Positions 42,653-52,525 are shown, counted from the first letter of the stretch. The stretch: DNA of 64,000 nt from Bacteroidota bacterium (GCA_018268015.1 JAFDXJ010000050.1:310001-374000); one strand, 5' to 3'. Program-made: numbers and translations. The notes: generated from the sequence alone by a model not told the origin.

Positions 42653-43807
42653 ATGGCCATTGTTTTATTTGATCGAGAATTAGAAAAGGATTTATCTCCA
42701 TTAACGCAACTTCATGCGGTAGCAGACATTAGAATGGGGATTTTGACCTTCAAGGAAAGATGGGCTCATTTTAGCCAGGAAAAAGTATTAATCTATCCAA
42801 GAAAATATTTATCATCATTGTATGAATCATTGGATTCCGGATTTTTCCTTTGGATTCAGGCTTCACTTTTCCCAGATAAAGAATTATTTGAGAAAATATT
42901 GAACCTAAAAAAAGGAGAAGCCTTGGCAGATGAAAAGGGCTTGATTGCGGGGAGGCCTTTGGATGCCATAAAGGAAATAGACTTGTCCTCATTTTCTCAA
43001 TATTTCAAAAAAATTTATCATTGTACGGGTATTAAAAAAATTCAGTTTCCATGGGATATGATCAAAGACAATGAAGCGATGATAAAATTTGATATTTCCC
43101 TAATTCAAAAAAATAAAAAAAACGTCTCGACCGATGATTTCCCAGGAAGTCAATTTATTTCTTCACAACAAATTTTTATTGCCAAAGGCGCCCAAATAAA
43201 CTGTTCCATACTGGATGCCAGTGACGGGCCTATTTTTTTAGATGAGCAATCTAAAATCATGAGTGGCTCATTGATACGTGGACCATTTGCATTAGGAAAG
43301 AACAGTGTCATTAAAATGGGAGCAAAAATATATGGCGGCACTACATTGGGTCCTTCCTGTGTTGGAGGGGGGGAAATAAAAAATTCAATATTCCAGGGGT
43401 ATTCCAATAAAGCACATGATGGTTATTTGGGTGACTCTTATATTGGCAATTGGTGCAACCTGGGCGCCGGCACTTCTGTAAGTAATGTAAAAAATACCGG
43501 TAATAACATAATAATCAAAACACATGATGTAGGGCAAAAATTAGGTGTCATTATGGGCGATTATGGCAGAACAGCTATCAATACCTCCATCAATACAGGA
43601 ACCGTTTCCGGAATTTGCTCTAATATATTTGGAACCGGATTATCACCCAAAGAAATTCCCGATTTTAGTTGGGGATATGATTTTAATGAAAAATACGCAT
43701 TTGAAAAAGCTTTGATACATATTGAAAAATGGAAAAGTTTTAAAAACGAAACACTGACAGATGCAGAAAAAAAAGTTTTGAAATATATATTTGCTCAAAT
43801 TAAATAA
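42653..43807 (+). CDS. GlmU-like putative sugar nucleotidyltransferase
   Basis: 384 aa. The N-terminal ~170 residues follow the GlmU-like family of archaea and Bacteroidota (IVLFDRELEKDLSPLTQLHAVADIRMG). They lack the canonical nucleotidyltransferase loop LxxGxGTRM. The C-terminal part (~180-330) is a left-handed parallel beta-helix of hexapeptide repeats, with GNWCNLGAGTSVSNVKNTG near the middle, as in acetyltransferase domains. Substrate unknown; bifunctional sugar-phosphate uridylyl/acetyl transfer is possible, or a degraded N-domain. It begins a plus-strand set with tpiA, flippase and glycosyltransferase, spaced 7, 28 and 14 bases. Confidence 0.82.
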   Translation: MAIVLFDRELEKDLSPLTQLHAVADIRMGILTFKERWAHFSQEKVLIYPRKYLSSLYESLDSGFFLWIQASLFPDKELFEKILNLKKGEALADEKGLIAGRPLDAIKEIDLSSFSQYFKKIYHCTGIKKIQFPWDMIKDNEAMIKFDISLIQKNKKNVSTDDFPGSQFISSQQIFIAKGAQINCSILDASDGPIFLDEQSKIMSGSLIRGPFALGKNSVIKMGAKIYGGTTLGPSCVGGGEIKNSIFQGYSNKAHDGYLGDSYIGNWCNLGAGTSVSNVKNTGNNIIIKTHDVGQKLGVIMGDYGRTAINTSINTGTVSGICSNIFGTGLSPKEIPDFSWGYDFNEKYAFEKALIHIEKWKSFKNETLTDAEKKVLKYIFAQIK

Positions 43808-43814
43808 TCAAATC

Positions 43815-44579
43815 ATGAGAAATAAAATTGCTGCTGCAAACTGGAAAATGAACCTGACCCTAACAGAAGGGGAAAAACTTCTGGATGAGATACTAAAAGA
43901 AAATATTGAATTGATTGAACATCAACAGGCCATTTTTGCAGTTCCATTTCCCTATCTCCAGTTTGCACAAAAAAAGGTACTTGGCAGGAAAAATTATTTT
44001 ATATCAGCGCAGGATTGTTCTGATAAAAAATCCGGTGCTTATACCGGAGAAGTGTCAGTAGATATGATCGCTTCATTACAAATTACCCATGTCATTATCG
44101 GGCATTCTGAACGCAGAGCCTATTTTAATGAAAGCAATTCCATGTTGGCAGATAAAATTAACCTGATTTTAGAAAAAGGACTGATACCCATTTTCTGCTG
44201 TGGTGAATCCTTGGAAATTCGTGAATCGGGGAAACAAAATGAATTTGTTGCAAAACAAATGAGTGAATCCCTTTTTCATCTACAACCCGGCCAAATAGAA
44301 AAAATAATTATTGCTTATGAGCCTATTTGGGCTATTGGAACAGGTAAAACTGCCACCACTCTTGAAGCACAGGATATGCATGGTCATTTACGAACCACTT
44401 TAGCGCGCCAATATGGCGATAAAATTGCAGATGAAATAAGCATTTTATATGGTGGGAGTGTAAAAGGTAACAATGCAATGGAGCTTTTTTCCCAACCGGA
44501 TGTTGATGGCGGACTGGTGGGTGGAGCTTCTTTAAATGCCCAGGAATTTTGTACCATCATTAAAAGTCTTCCAAAATGA
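43815..44579 (+). CDS. tpiA: triosephosphate isomerase
   Basis: Interconverts DHAP and glyceraldehyde-3-phosphate. 254 aa from the ATG at 43815 (MRNKIAAANWKMN); the longer reading from 43791 begins inside the previous gene. Catalytic residues: Lys11 in NWKMN, His in IIGHSERR (~96-103), Glu in AYEPIWAIGTGKTAT (~168), and the phosphate loop LYGGSVKGNN and GGLVGGASL. It lies 7 bases after the GlmU-like gene and 28 bases before the flippase gene, so co-transcription is probable. Confidence 0.97.
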   Translation: MRNKIAAANWKMNLTLTEGEKLLDEILKENIELIEHQQAIFAVPFPYLQFAQKKVLGRKNYFISAQDCSDKKSGAYTGEVSVDMIASLQITHVIIGHSERRAYFNESNSMLADKINLILEKGLIPIFCCGESLEIRESGKQNEFVAKQMSESLFHLQPGQIEKIIIAYEPIWAIGTGKTATTLEAQDMHGHLRTTLARQYGDKIADEISILYGGSVKGNNAMELFSQPDVDGGLVGGASLNAQEFCTIIKSLPK

Positions 44580-44607
44580 AAAAAATTGGAGCATACATTT
44601 CCTTCGC

Positions 44608-45921
44608 ATGAATTTTAAAATCTCATTGCAGCAGGGTTTAATATGGAGGAGCCTTTACTTTCTTTCCCTATTACTGGTAAATATTTTCTTTTCAAGATAC
44701 TTAAAGGCATCCACCATTGGTTGGGTCTTTTATCTCACCAATATATTTGCATTTGTACAATTACTGGCCAGCCTAAGCCTCGAATCGGGGATTACTTATT
44801 TTGCTGCATCCGGGAAAATAAATGCTAATCATTTATTTTGGGTTTCCTCTACCTGGAGTATTGTTATTGGATTTATCTCCAGTTTTCTCTTATACTTTTA
44901 CCTGCATTATTTTGGTGAACTCGATCCTGCTGCAGGGATGAAATATTTTTACTTTTCCTTTTGCTATATCACTGGATTACTGCTTACAAATTATGCAACC
45001 GTATTATTTTATGCCAAAGGTGTATTTAAACTACCCAATATTTTAATGGTCAGCCTGAATTTTATTTTATTGCTGCTCATTCTATGTTTTTTTTCTTTTT
45101 ATACCAATGCCCTTGATATCGTTTTAAATATTTATTTTTTATTTTTCCTTTTACAAGGCTTCATTTTAATTTTAGCCTATCTAATTCAAAATAAGAGCTG
45201 GCGCGAGTTTGGATGGCCCAACAAGGCCGAAACAAAAAAAATTTTACGTTTCTCTATTATATCTTTGATGGCCAATACCATTTTCTTCCTGGTTTATCGA
45301 ATAGATTACTGGTTTGTACACAAAAGCCCGGTGTGTACAGATGCTGATCTGGGAAATTATATTCAAGTATCCAAGATTGGTCAGATGTTGCTGATCGTTC
45401 CCCAAATCATAGCCAGTGTCGTATATCCCGGAACAGCAAGTGGGCAGGGAAGGGAACAATTTCATGCCGGGATCATGATCATTGCCCGATTGTTATCACG
45501 CTTATTTTTAGTTGCTTTAATCATCACATCATTCTTTGGCAATACCATTTTTATAACAGTCTTTGGAGAAACTTTCGATCGCATGTGGCTACCCTTTATG
45601 ATCCTTATTCCGGGAATTTTCGCACTGTCAGTTCTTACCATGTTATCCTCTTATTTTGCCGGGAAAGGTAATTTAAGGGTCAATGTGATTGGCGCATCTA
45701 TTGCATTAATGATCGTCATAACCGGCGATTATTTCTTTGTACCCAAATATGGCATCATTGCCGCAGCCTGTGTGAGTTCTATGGCCTATATGGCAAACCT
45801 GGCTTTTTCACTAAGGCAGTTTAAACTGGATTATAATATTAATATTATACATTTTTTTACCTGGAAAAAATCTGACTTTTCATGGCTGAAGAAATTTTCC
45901 ACCAAAGAAAAATTCGATTAA
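44608..45921 (+). CDS. polysaccharide/oligosaccharide flippase-type membrane protein
   Basis: 437 aa from the ATG at 44608 (MNFKISLQQGLIWR), chosen over 44536, which lies inside tpiA. About 12-14 hydrophobic helices spread along the length and an early polar helix, as in the MOP-superfamily Wzx-type flippases. Hallmarks: FFSRYLKASTIGWVFYLTN, GQMLLIVPQIIASVVYPG, TIFITVFGETF and AACVSSMAYMANLAF. It likely moves lipid-linked sugars across the inner membrane. The adjacent glycosyltransferase supports a glycan role. Substrate unknown. Confidence 0.82.
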   Translation: MNFKISLQQGLIWRSLYFLSLLLVNIFFSRYLKASTIGWVFYLTNIFAFVQLLASLSLESGITYFAASGKINANHLFWVSSTWSIVIGFISSFLLYFYLHYFGELDPAAGMKYFYFSFCYITGLLLTNYATVLFYAKGVFKLPNILMVSLNFILLLLILCFFSFYTNALDIVLNIYFLFFLLQGFILILAYLIQNKSWREFGWPNKAETKKILRFSIISLMANTIFFLVYRIDYWFVHKSPVCTDADLGNYIQVSKIGQMLLIVPQIIASVVYPGTASGQGREQFHAGIMIIARLLSRLFLVALIITSFFGNTIFITVFGETFDRMWLPFMILIPGIFALSVLTMLSSYFAGKGNLRVNVIGASIALMIVITGDYFFVPKYGIIAAACVSSMAYMANLAFSLRQFKLDYNINIIHFFTWKKSDFSWLKKFSTKEKFD

Positions 45922-45935
45922 AATTTTCTTATTAA

Positions 45936-47114
45936 ATGTCTGGAAAGATAAAAGCTTTATGGCTCACCAGTTGGTATCCTAATGAATTAGATGCCATGAA
46001 TGGAGATTTCATTCAACGCCATGCTTATGCAGCCTCTCTCTTTGCAGATATCACGGTCATCCATGCGGAACCAGATATTCATCAGAAAATGAGCAATAAG
46101 GTTTCCGTTTCCGGAAATGGACAATTAAAAGAAATTATATGCTATTTTCCAATTGCTAAAGGGCCATCATTTATTGCAAAAATGAGAACCGGTATTGGTT
46201 ATAAAAAATTAATGAAAACCCAAGTTCAAAAGTTTATTGCAGAAAATGGTTTACCGGATATAGTACATGTACATGTTCCTATTAAAGCCGGCCTCATTGC
46301 TCTTTGGTTGAAAAAAAAATATCACATTCCTTATGTAGTCACAGAACATTGGGCTATCTATAATGAGGTGGCAAAAGATAAATTTGCCGACCGAAATTTT
46401 ATTTTTAAAACCTATACCAAAAAAATTCTCAAAAACGGTAATTTGTTTCTTCCGGTTTCCAGGCAGTTGGGGAATGCTGTCAATAAATATGTTACCAAAA
46501 TAAATTTCAAAGCAATCCCAAATGTCGCAGACACCCGTTATTTCCATTTTCCCCAACAAGTAGAAATGGCAAATAAAGTATTCACTTTTATTCATGTTTC
46601 AACCATGAAAATGCAGAAGAACCCTCAGGGAATAATACATGCATTTTCAATTTTTATCCAAAAACATCCAAATTCAAAATTGATCATGGTAGGTGAACAT
46701 TTTGAACCTATTGAACAGTATGCAACTTCTCTGGGTATTCCTCCGGAAAACATTGAATTTACCGGGTTATTATCTTATACCGAGGTAGCAAGTAAAATGC
46801 AAATGGCGGATGCCCTTTTATTATTCAGCCGTTTTGAAAACCTTCCCTGTGTAATCATTGAAGCATTGTGTTGTGGGCTTCCTGTCATTAGCACGAATGT
46901 GGGTGGTATAGCTGAGCTCATTAATGAGAGAAATGGTGTATTAATTGAAAATGAAGATGAGCAATCCCTTATTCAATATATGCAAGAATTGTATTTAAAT
47001 ACTTTAAACTTCAACCGCGAGAAGATTTCCAAGGATGCCTGTGAAAAATATAATTACCAAACGATAGGTGGAGAAATTTTTCGCACCTATGAGACAATCA
47101 TTAAAAGAAAGTAA
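45936..47114 (+). CDS. glycosyltransferase family 4 (GT-B)
   Basis: 392 aa. The N-terminal domain starts ALWLTSWYPNELDAMNGDFIQRHAYAA (binding of acceptor). The C-terminal Rossmann domain has FIHVSTMKMQKNPQGIIHAF, NIEFTGLLSY and the nucleotide-sugar EX7E motif in FENLPCVIIEALCCGLPVIST. Retaining GT-B enzymes of this family build exopolysaccharide or LPS sugars. It lies 14 bases after the flippase gene and ends the plus-strand set. The donor and acceptor are unknown. Confidence 0.9.
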   Translation: MSGKIKALWLTSWYPNELDAMNGDFIQRHAYAASLFADITVIHAEPDIHQKMSNKVSVSGNGQLKEIICYFPIAKGPSFIAKMRTGIGYKKLMKTQVQKFIAENGLPDIVHVHVPIKAGLIALWLKKKYHIPYVVTEHWAIYNEVAKDKFADRNFIFKTYTKKILKNGNLFLPVSRQLGNAVNKYVTKINFKAIPNVADTRYFHFPQQVEMANKVFTFIHVSTMKMQKNPQGIIHAFSIFIQKHPNSKLIMVGEHFEPIEQYATSLGIPPENIEFTGLLSYTEVASKMQMADALLLFSRFENLPCVIIEALCCGLPVISTNVGGIAELINERNGVLIENEDEQSLIQYMQELYLNTLNFNREKISKDACEKYNYQTIGGEIFRTYETIIKRK

Positions 47115-47190
47115 CCACAGAAAAAACTTATACTTATTTCAATGGCAAATTTTAGCAAAACGACATCTCTTTTTGACGACATCATTTTCA

Positions 47191-47198
47191 TAAATTTG
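47191..47198 (+). promoter_or_regulatory. minus-7 promoter box (TAAATTTG) of uvrA
   Basis: Exact TAnnTTTG match, 10 bases before the uvrA ATG at 47209. Confidence 0.5.
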
Positions 47199-47208
47199 CA
47201 GACAGCAC

Positions 47209-50100
47209 ATGGAAAAGATCAATAAAGACGATACTGAGAATAACACAGATCTGATGCCTGAAGTACTTCAAGTCTTTGGTGCAAGAGAGCATAACCTGAA
47301 AAACATAGATATAACCATTCCTAAAAATAAACTGGTCGTTTTTACAGGTGTCAGTGGCAGTGGTAAGTCTTCCCTGGCTTTTGATACGATTTATAATGAA
47401 GGGCAACGCCGTTATATGGAAAGTTTCAGTGCCTATGCCCGTCAATTTATGGGCGACATGGAAAGGCCCGATGTTGATGAAATTACCGGCCTGAGCCCGG
47501 TCATTTCAATTGAACAAAAAACAACCAACAAAAATCCACGTTCTACTGTAGGTACTGTAACGGAAGTATATGACTTTCTTCGTTTGTTATTTGCACGTAT
47601 TGGTGAAGCCTATAGTTATCATACGGGGAAAAAGATGGTTCAATTCAATGAATCAGAAATTGTTTCAGATATTTTATCAAAATGTTCAGGTGCGAAGATT
47701 ACATTACTTGCGCCGCTGGTCCGGGGTCGCAAAGGCCATTACCGTGAACTCTTTGAAGACATCCGTAAAAAGGGATATTTAAAAGCACGCGTGGACGGAG
47801 AGATCCTTGACTTGAAAGCCGACATGCAGGTAGACCGATATAAAGTGCATGATATTGAAGTAGTGATTGACCGGCTTCCGGTCGATGAAAAAATGAAAAG
47901 CAGGTTAAGCCAATCTGTTGAAAAATGTTTACAAGTAGGTAAAGATTTGATGTTTATTCTTTTAAATCATCCTGAAAAAAATAAGACATCACCATCAGAA
48001 AGCCTTTTACAATATTCGAAACAGTTAATGTGTGCAGATACAGGAATAAGTTATGAAACCCCTTCGCCCAATTCTTTTTCCTTCAACTCACCTTATGGCG
48101 CCTGCCCCGTATGTAAAGGTATTGGCGCTGTATATTCTGTAAGCCTTGACGCCATTATCCCCGACCGGAAAAAGAGTATTAGAGAAGGCGGTATTATTCC
48201 TCTTGGTGAAGAAAGAGAAGCTTATATGTATCGGATTGCTTCAGGTTTTGCCAAAAAGAATAAAATCAATTTGCATATACCCATTGAGGAGATTCCTGAA
48301 AAAGTTTTAAATAAATTATTATATGGACATGAAAGTGGGGAAGCATCTATGGAAGATGCATTTGAAGAAAAATTAAAAAAAGATGAGGATGAATTTGAAG
48401 GGTTGATCCCCAAATTGAAGAGATGGTTTACGGCAAATGACAGTACAGAAAACATGCGTCAATGGGTAGAAAAATTTATGGACCTGAAGACCTGCCCCGA
48501 ATGTGAAGGTACTCGGTTAAAAAAGGAAAGCCTTTGGTTTAAAGTCGATAACCAAAATATAGCGGCTCTTAGTGCAATGAACTTAGATAAACTCCTGGAC
48601 TGGTTCGGTCAAATTGAAGTACGTTTATCGAAGAAACAAAATATTATCGCCAAAGATATTATCAAAGAAATCAGGGAACGTCTGCTTTTCCTACATGATG
48701 TAGGGCTTACTTATTTATCTTTAAACAGGCCGACGAGAACTTTGAGTGGCGGCGAATCACAACGTATCCGTCTGGCAACACAAATCGGCTCCCAACTGCA
48801 GGGGATCACTTACGTCTTAGATGAACCATCCATTGGTTTGCATCAACGCGATAATCACCGTCTTATTAAAGCCTTAAAAAACTTACGTGATATGGGCAAT
48901 AGTGTTCTAGTCGTAGAACATGATAAAGATATTATGATGGCTTCAGATTATATAATTGATATCGGGCCGGAAGCGGGAATTCATGGGGGGCTTATTGTGG
49001 CTATGGGAAACCCCACTGAAATCATGCACGCCCGTTCTGAGACTGCATTATATATTTCCGGGAAAAAAAAGATTGAGATTCCAAAGGAAAGAAGAAAAGG
49101 CACCGGAAAATTTTTAGAATTAAAAGGAGCTAGAGGGAATAATTTAAAAAATGTAACCGTCAAGTTTCCACTAGGCCAGTTTATCGTAGTGAGCGGAGTA
49201 AGTGGAAGCGGTAAGTCCACACTTATTAATGAAACTTTATATCCATTGCTTGCCAAACATGCCTACAACTCGAAATTGCAAGCACTTGAATTCAATAGTA
49301 TCAAAGGCCTGGAAAATATAGATAAAGTGATTGAAATAGATCAGTCCCCAATTGGCCGTACCCCTCGAAGTAATCCGGCAACCTATTGTGGTTTTTTTAC
49401 GGAAATACGTATGTTATTTGCCTCCATGCCAGAAGCAAAAATCAGAGGGTATAAACCAGGCCGTTTTTCTTTTAATGTAAAAAGTGGCCGATGCGATCAG
49501 TGTGAAGGTGGTGGTATGCGTGTCATTGAAATGAATTTTTTACCGGATGTTTATGTTCATTGTGATAAATGCAATGGCAAAAGATATAATAGCGAAACAC
49601 TGGAAATAAGGTATAAAGGAAAATCCATCAGCGATGTTTTGTCCATGACGGTAGATGAAGCCACTGAATTTTTTCAATCCATTCCTTTTTTATATAGGAA
49701 AATTAGAGTGTTGAAAGAAGTGGGCTTGGGCTATATTACATTGGGGCAATCATCGGTAACTCTCAGTGGGGGAGAGGCGCAACGGGTAAAACTGGCAACG
49801 GAACTTGCCAAAAAAGATACCGGAAAAACATTTTATATTTTAGATGAGCCAACAACCGGCCTGCATTTCCAGGACATTCAACATTTATTAGATGTATTAA
49901 ATAAATTAGTGGATCGTGGAAATACGGTTCTTGTGATAGAACATAATTTGGATGTAATTAAAGTAGCGGATCATATTATTGATCTTGGGCCTGAAGGAGG
50001 CGATGGTGGCGGAGAAATATTATTTGTTGGCAAGCCTGAAGATTTAATCAGGCGTAAGAACAATTCCACCGCTAAATTTTTATCAGAAGAATTCTTGTAA
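47209..50100 (+). CDS. uvrA: excinuclease ABC subunit A
   Basis: DNA-damage recognition ATPase of nucleotide excision repair. 963 aa, the normal length. Two ABC modules: Walker A GVSGSGKSS (~46) and GVSGSGKST (~662), signatures LSGGESQRI (~505) and LSGGEAQRV (~845). Zinc-binding Cys pairs CPVCKG (~300), CPECEG (~427), and CDQCEGGG with CDKCNGKRY (~762-790). Closing motifs VLVVEHD and VLVIEHN. It has its own promoter box and no neighbouring uvrB or uvrC, so it is monocistronic. Secure. Confidence 0.98.
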   Translation: MEKINKDDTENNTDLMPEVLQVFGAREHNLKNIDITIPKNKLVVFTGVSGSGKSSLAFDTIYNEGQRRYMESFSAYARQFMGDMERPDVDEITGLSPVISIEQKTTNKNPRSTVGTVTEVYDFLRLLFARIGEAYSYHTGKKMVQFNESEIVSDILSKCSGAKITLLAPLVRGRKGHYRELFEDIRKKGYLKARVDGEILDLKADMQVDRYKVHDIEVVIDRLPVDEKMKSRLSQSVEKCLQVGKDLMFILLNHPEKNKTSPSESLLQYSKQLMCADTGISYETPSPNSFSFNSPYGACPVCKGIGAVYSVSLDAIIPDRKKSIREGGIIPLGEEREAYMYRIASGFAKKNKINLHIPIEEIPEKVLNKLLYGHESGEASMEDAFEEKLKKDEDEFEGLIPKLKRWFTANDSTENMRQWVEKFMDLKTCPECEGTRLKKESLWFKVDNQNIAALSAMNLDKLLDWFGQIEVRLSKKQNIIAKDIIKEIRERLLFLHDVGLTYLSLNRPTRTLSGGESQRIRLATQIGSQLQGITYVLDEPSIGLHQRDNHRLIKALKNLRDMGNSVLVVEHDKDIMMASDYIIDIGPEAGIHGGLIVAMGNPTEIMHARSETALYISGKKKIEIPKERRKGTGKFLELKGARGNNLKNVTVKFPLGQFIVVSGVSGSGKSTLINETLYPLLAKHAYNSKLQALEFNSIKGLENIDKVIEIDQSPIGRTPRSNPATYCGFFTEIRMLFASMPEAKIRGYKPGRFSFNVKSGRCDQCEGGGMRVIEMNFLPDVYVHCDKCNGKRYNSETLEIRYKGKSISDVLSMTVDEATEFFQSIPFLYRKIRVLKEVGLGYITLGQSSVTLSGGEAQRVKLATELAKKDTGKTFYILDEPTTGLHFQDIQHLLDVLNKLVDRGNTVLVIEHNLDVIKVADHIIDLGPEGGDGGGEILFVGKPEDLIRRKNNSTAKFLSEEFL

Positions 50101-50105
50101 ATGCA

Positions 50106-51032
50106 TTAATGAACCCCTACCTTAAAGAGGGTATTGCTACCGATGCGCATACTGAATGTAAGGAAAACATCCATATAACCATCTTTATCCTTTGTATGCG
50201 CTTTATCAATATCAGGTTTCACTTTCCAGGGTTGCAGACTCCTGGAATATAATTGTTTGGCAAGAATAGCCTGGTCCGGTGTCAAATATTTATCAAATAG
50301 TGTGGGATCAATGTACGTTGTACTGATATCATCTATATAATCCGTAAATGTTTGCCGGATACGTATGCCTGCAGATAAAGCATATTTATTATCAATAAAA
50401 TATTTCACCCCAACCACTAAGGGTATATAAAATGAAACCAGGGAATAAGGTTTTCTATCGGTATATTCCGGAAAGCCCTGGCCTTCAAGATGTAAAGGTG
50501 CCAATTCAACCGTTTGTCCATTCAATTGGGTTTTGGGATTAAAATGAAATACCCCAATTCCACCACTTACAAAAGGAGCTACCTGGTATATACCCACTGT
50601 CCTGTCAAAAAAAGTCATGGGATAAAAATCAAATGTGGCGTAGCCTTCATAAATAAAAGAATGAAAGCTCAAATTTCTGTTGAAACGCCATCTTTCCATT
50701 CCACCTTCATTATTAATCAGGCTATCAGCGCCATCAACATTACTAAAATTCAGGCCACCGGAAAAGCTGAACCAGGCATTTAAATTATACGTAGCAGATA
50801 CACCAACCAAAGGTTTCATGGTTTTAAACATGTAATCTTTCAGGAAAGGTTGGCCTATTCCCAAATTTCCTCCCAAATCCCCCAAAAAATTATTAGCGCC
50901 AATGGTAGCGCTGATTTCCCAATGTTGCGAAATTTCTTCAAGCGCAGTTTCTTTCTGTTTGATTTGACCAAATGAAACATTGCATAAAAAAACCAACAGG
51001 TTGAAAAAAAAGATTCCTTTACTTATTTTCAT
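50106..51032 (-). CDS. PorG/DUF6089-type outer-membrane beta-barrel protein
   Basis: 308 aa. Signal peptide ~1-22 (cut near FGQ). The body is made of paired strands separated by loops: NNFLGDLGGNLG, FSFSGGLNFSNV, APFVSGGIGVFHFNPKTQL, LEGQGFPEYTDRKPYSLVSFYIPL and FTDYIDDISTTYI. This matches the DUF6089/PorG pattern of Bacteroidota, of which PorG is a T9SS outer-membrane component. The C-terminus DVFLTFSMRIGSNTLFKVGVH is a typical last strand. Whether it works in T9SS or is only a paralogue is not known. Convergent with uvrA. Confidence 0.75.
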   Translation of the reverse strand: MKISKGIFFFNLLVFLCNVSFGQIKQKETALEEISQHWEISATIGANNFLGDLGGNLGIGQPFLKDYMFKTMKPLVGVSATYNLNAWFSFSGGLNFSNVDGADSLINNEGGMERWRFNRNLSFHSFIYEGYATFDFYPMTFFDRTVGIYQVAPFVSGGIGVFHFNPKTQLNGQTVELAPLHLEGQGFPEYTDRKPYSLVSFYIPLVVGVKYFIDNKYALSAGIRIRQTFTDYIDDISTTYIDPTLFDKYLTPDQAILAKQLYSRSLQPWKVKPDIDKAHTKDKDGYMDVFLTFSMRIGSNTLFKVGVH

Positions 51033-51075
51033 ACAATAGGCTTCAGGGATTTCTAAGCAATATTAAGCATAAAAT

Positions 51076-51534
51076 TTAATCAGTTACATACTTCAATTTC
51101 ATTTTAATATGTTTAATTCCATCCTCATAATATAAATCACTCACCTGAATAAACCCTAACATCTCGTAAAAGGATTTAAGATATAGTTGTGCTCCAATTT
51201 CAATATCCATACCCGGGTATTTTTCTTGTGTAAATGCAATGGCTTTTTTCATCAGGTCCATTCCCACATGCTGTTTCCTCGAAATCAAAGAAGTTACTAC
51301 ACGACCAATAGAAGGCTGAGGGTAAATTTCACCCGGTGGAATGATCCGCGCATAAGCCACAAGATGATTATCCTGCCATCCACAAATATGATAAGAAACC
51401 AGGTCATGATTATCTGCATCCTGGAAAACACAATTTTGTTCCACTACAAATACTTCATTCCTGAGACGGATGATGGCATATAATTCATCAACGGTTAATT
51501 CCGTAAAATATTGATAAGTCCAGTTAATATGCAA
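51076..51534 (-). CDS. ElaA family GNAT acetyltransferase
   Basis: 152 aa. GNAT-fold acetyl-CoA-dependent transferase. ElaA signatures: LYAIIRLRNEVFVVEQNC near residue 18, DADNHDLVSYHI, VAYARIIPPGE, PSIGRVVTSLISRKQHVG (acetyl-CoA loop) and AQLYLKSFYEMLGF. The start is ambiguous. The TTG at 51534 overlaps an exact promoter box (51532-51539), and alignment to ElaA would allow a start at the TTG or 6 bases later at ATT. No ATG is suitable. The acceptor substrate is unknown. Confidence 0.85.
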   Translation of the reverse strand: MHINWTYQYFTELTVDELYAIIRLRNEVFVVEQNCVFQDADNHDLVSYHICGWQDNHLVAYARIIPPGEIYPQPSIGRVVTSLISRKQHVGMDLMKKAIAFTQEKYPGMDIEIGAQLYLKSFYEMLGFIQVSDLYYEDGIKHIKMKLKYVTD

Positions 51535-51539
51535 AACTA
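51532..51539 (-). promoter_or_regulatory. minus-7 box (TAGTTTTG) overlapping the elaA start
   Basis: Exact TAnnTTTG match on the minus strand whose final TTG is also the called start codon of elaA. Either the match is chance or elaA begins at a non-standard codon downstream. Confidence 0.4.
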
Positions 51540-51643
51540 TAAATTGAAGTTTAAAGTTTCGAAAAATTGATACCTATACACAAGATGCCCCTGAAATGAG
51601 CAATCATAAAATACCCAAGAAATTTATTTTTACATATCGGAAT

Positions 51644-52429
51644 TTATTCCTGTACTATTAAGATCGGAATGGTAGCCTGGTATGATAATTTTTTTGCAAT
51701 ATTAGTTTTAAACATTTTATGCCTGAGGGTATTCACTTTCTGTATTAGGATAATAAGATCAATATTTCTTTCTTCAGCAAATAACTGTAGTCCTTCTTCT
51801 ATATCAAATAACCTCAGAAAATAAAATTCGGGAGAAAATTCTTTAAACATTTCCTGGAAAGCCTCCCTTTCTTTTTCATAATCAGCAGAGATTGCGACAT
51901 AATGATTTTCATCTACATTGACAATATGTAAGCTTGGCTTAAATGTTTCCAGAAAACTTTTTATGGGCACAGACGGAGTGGAGCTATTTACATTTTTAAA
52001 ATCAGAAGCCAGCATGACATTTTTTACTTCATGATAAGTGGCCATTTCAGGAACTATTAATACCGGGCAGGCCTTTGTTTCAGCCATTTTCAATGTATTG
52101 CTTCCCATAAAAACCTGGGCTATTGCAGATTTACCAGTAATTCCCATGATGACAAGATCTGCTTTTCTGTGCCGGGCAAACTTCTCCAATTCTTCCACGA
52201 AATCTTTAGCCAACTCAGTATAGACCGTCATTTTTACAGGGCATTTTTCAAATAAATCATTTTTAAGTCCCTCCAGATCTGCAATACATTTTTCTGCATC
52301 AGTTTCTTTTTCATAAGCATGATACAATATCATTTCTACGCCATAATGGCCTATTAATAAATGAGCAGCATATCTGGCAGCATTCAACGAGGTTTCAGAG
52401 AAGTCAACTGGAACAATTACGGTATTCAT
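51644..52429 (-). CDS. universal stress protein, tandem UspA domains
   Basis: 261 aa with two Usp-like halves. The N-terminal half (~1-135) is well preserved: IVPVDFSETSLNAARYA and the ATP-type loop GITGKSAIAQVFMGSNTLKM, so it may bind ATP. The C-terminal half (~140-261) is more diverged: VMLASDFKNVNS, and a final ANIPILIVQE-like segment (ATIPILIVQE). Universal stress proteins respond to starvation and oxidative or respiratory stress. It stands alone, 109 bases after elaA's upstream region and 96 bases before rarA in minus orientation. Confidence 0.88.
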   Translation of the reverse strand: MNTVIVPVDFSETSLNAARYAAHLLIGHYGVEMILYHAYEKETDAEKCIADLEGLKNDLFEKCPVKMTVYTELAKDFVEELEKFARHRKADLVIMGITGKSAIAQVFMGSNTLKMAETKACPVLIVPEMATYHEVKNVMLASDFKNVNSSTPSVPIKSFLETFKPSLHIVNVDENHYVAISADYEKEREAFQEMFKEFSPEFYFLRLFDIEEGLQLFAEERNIDLIILIQKVNTLRHKMFKTNIAKKLSYQATIPILIVQE

Positions 52430-52525
52430 GTTATCAAATTTTGTGCGTGAAGATAAGGCAAAATAGCAATTACCAAAATGCCTGTCAAAATTTTCTGAAT
52501 TTCTTAATTACGAGGAAGAAAAAAA

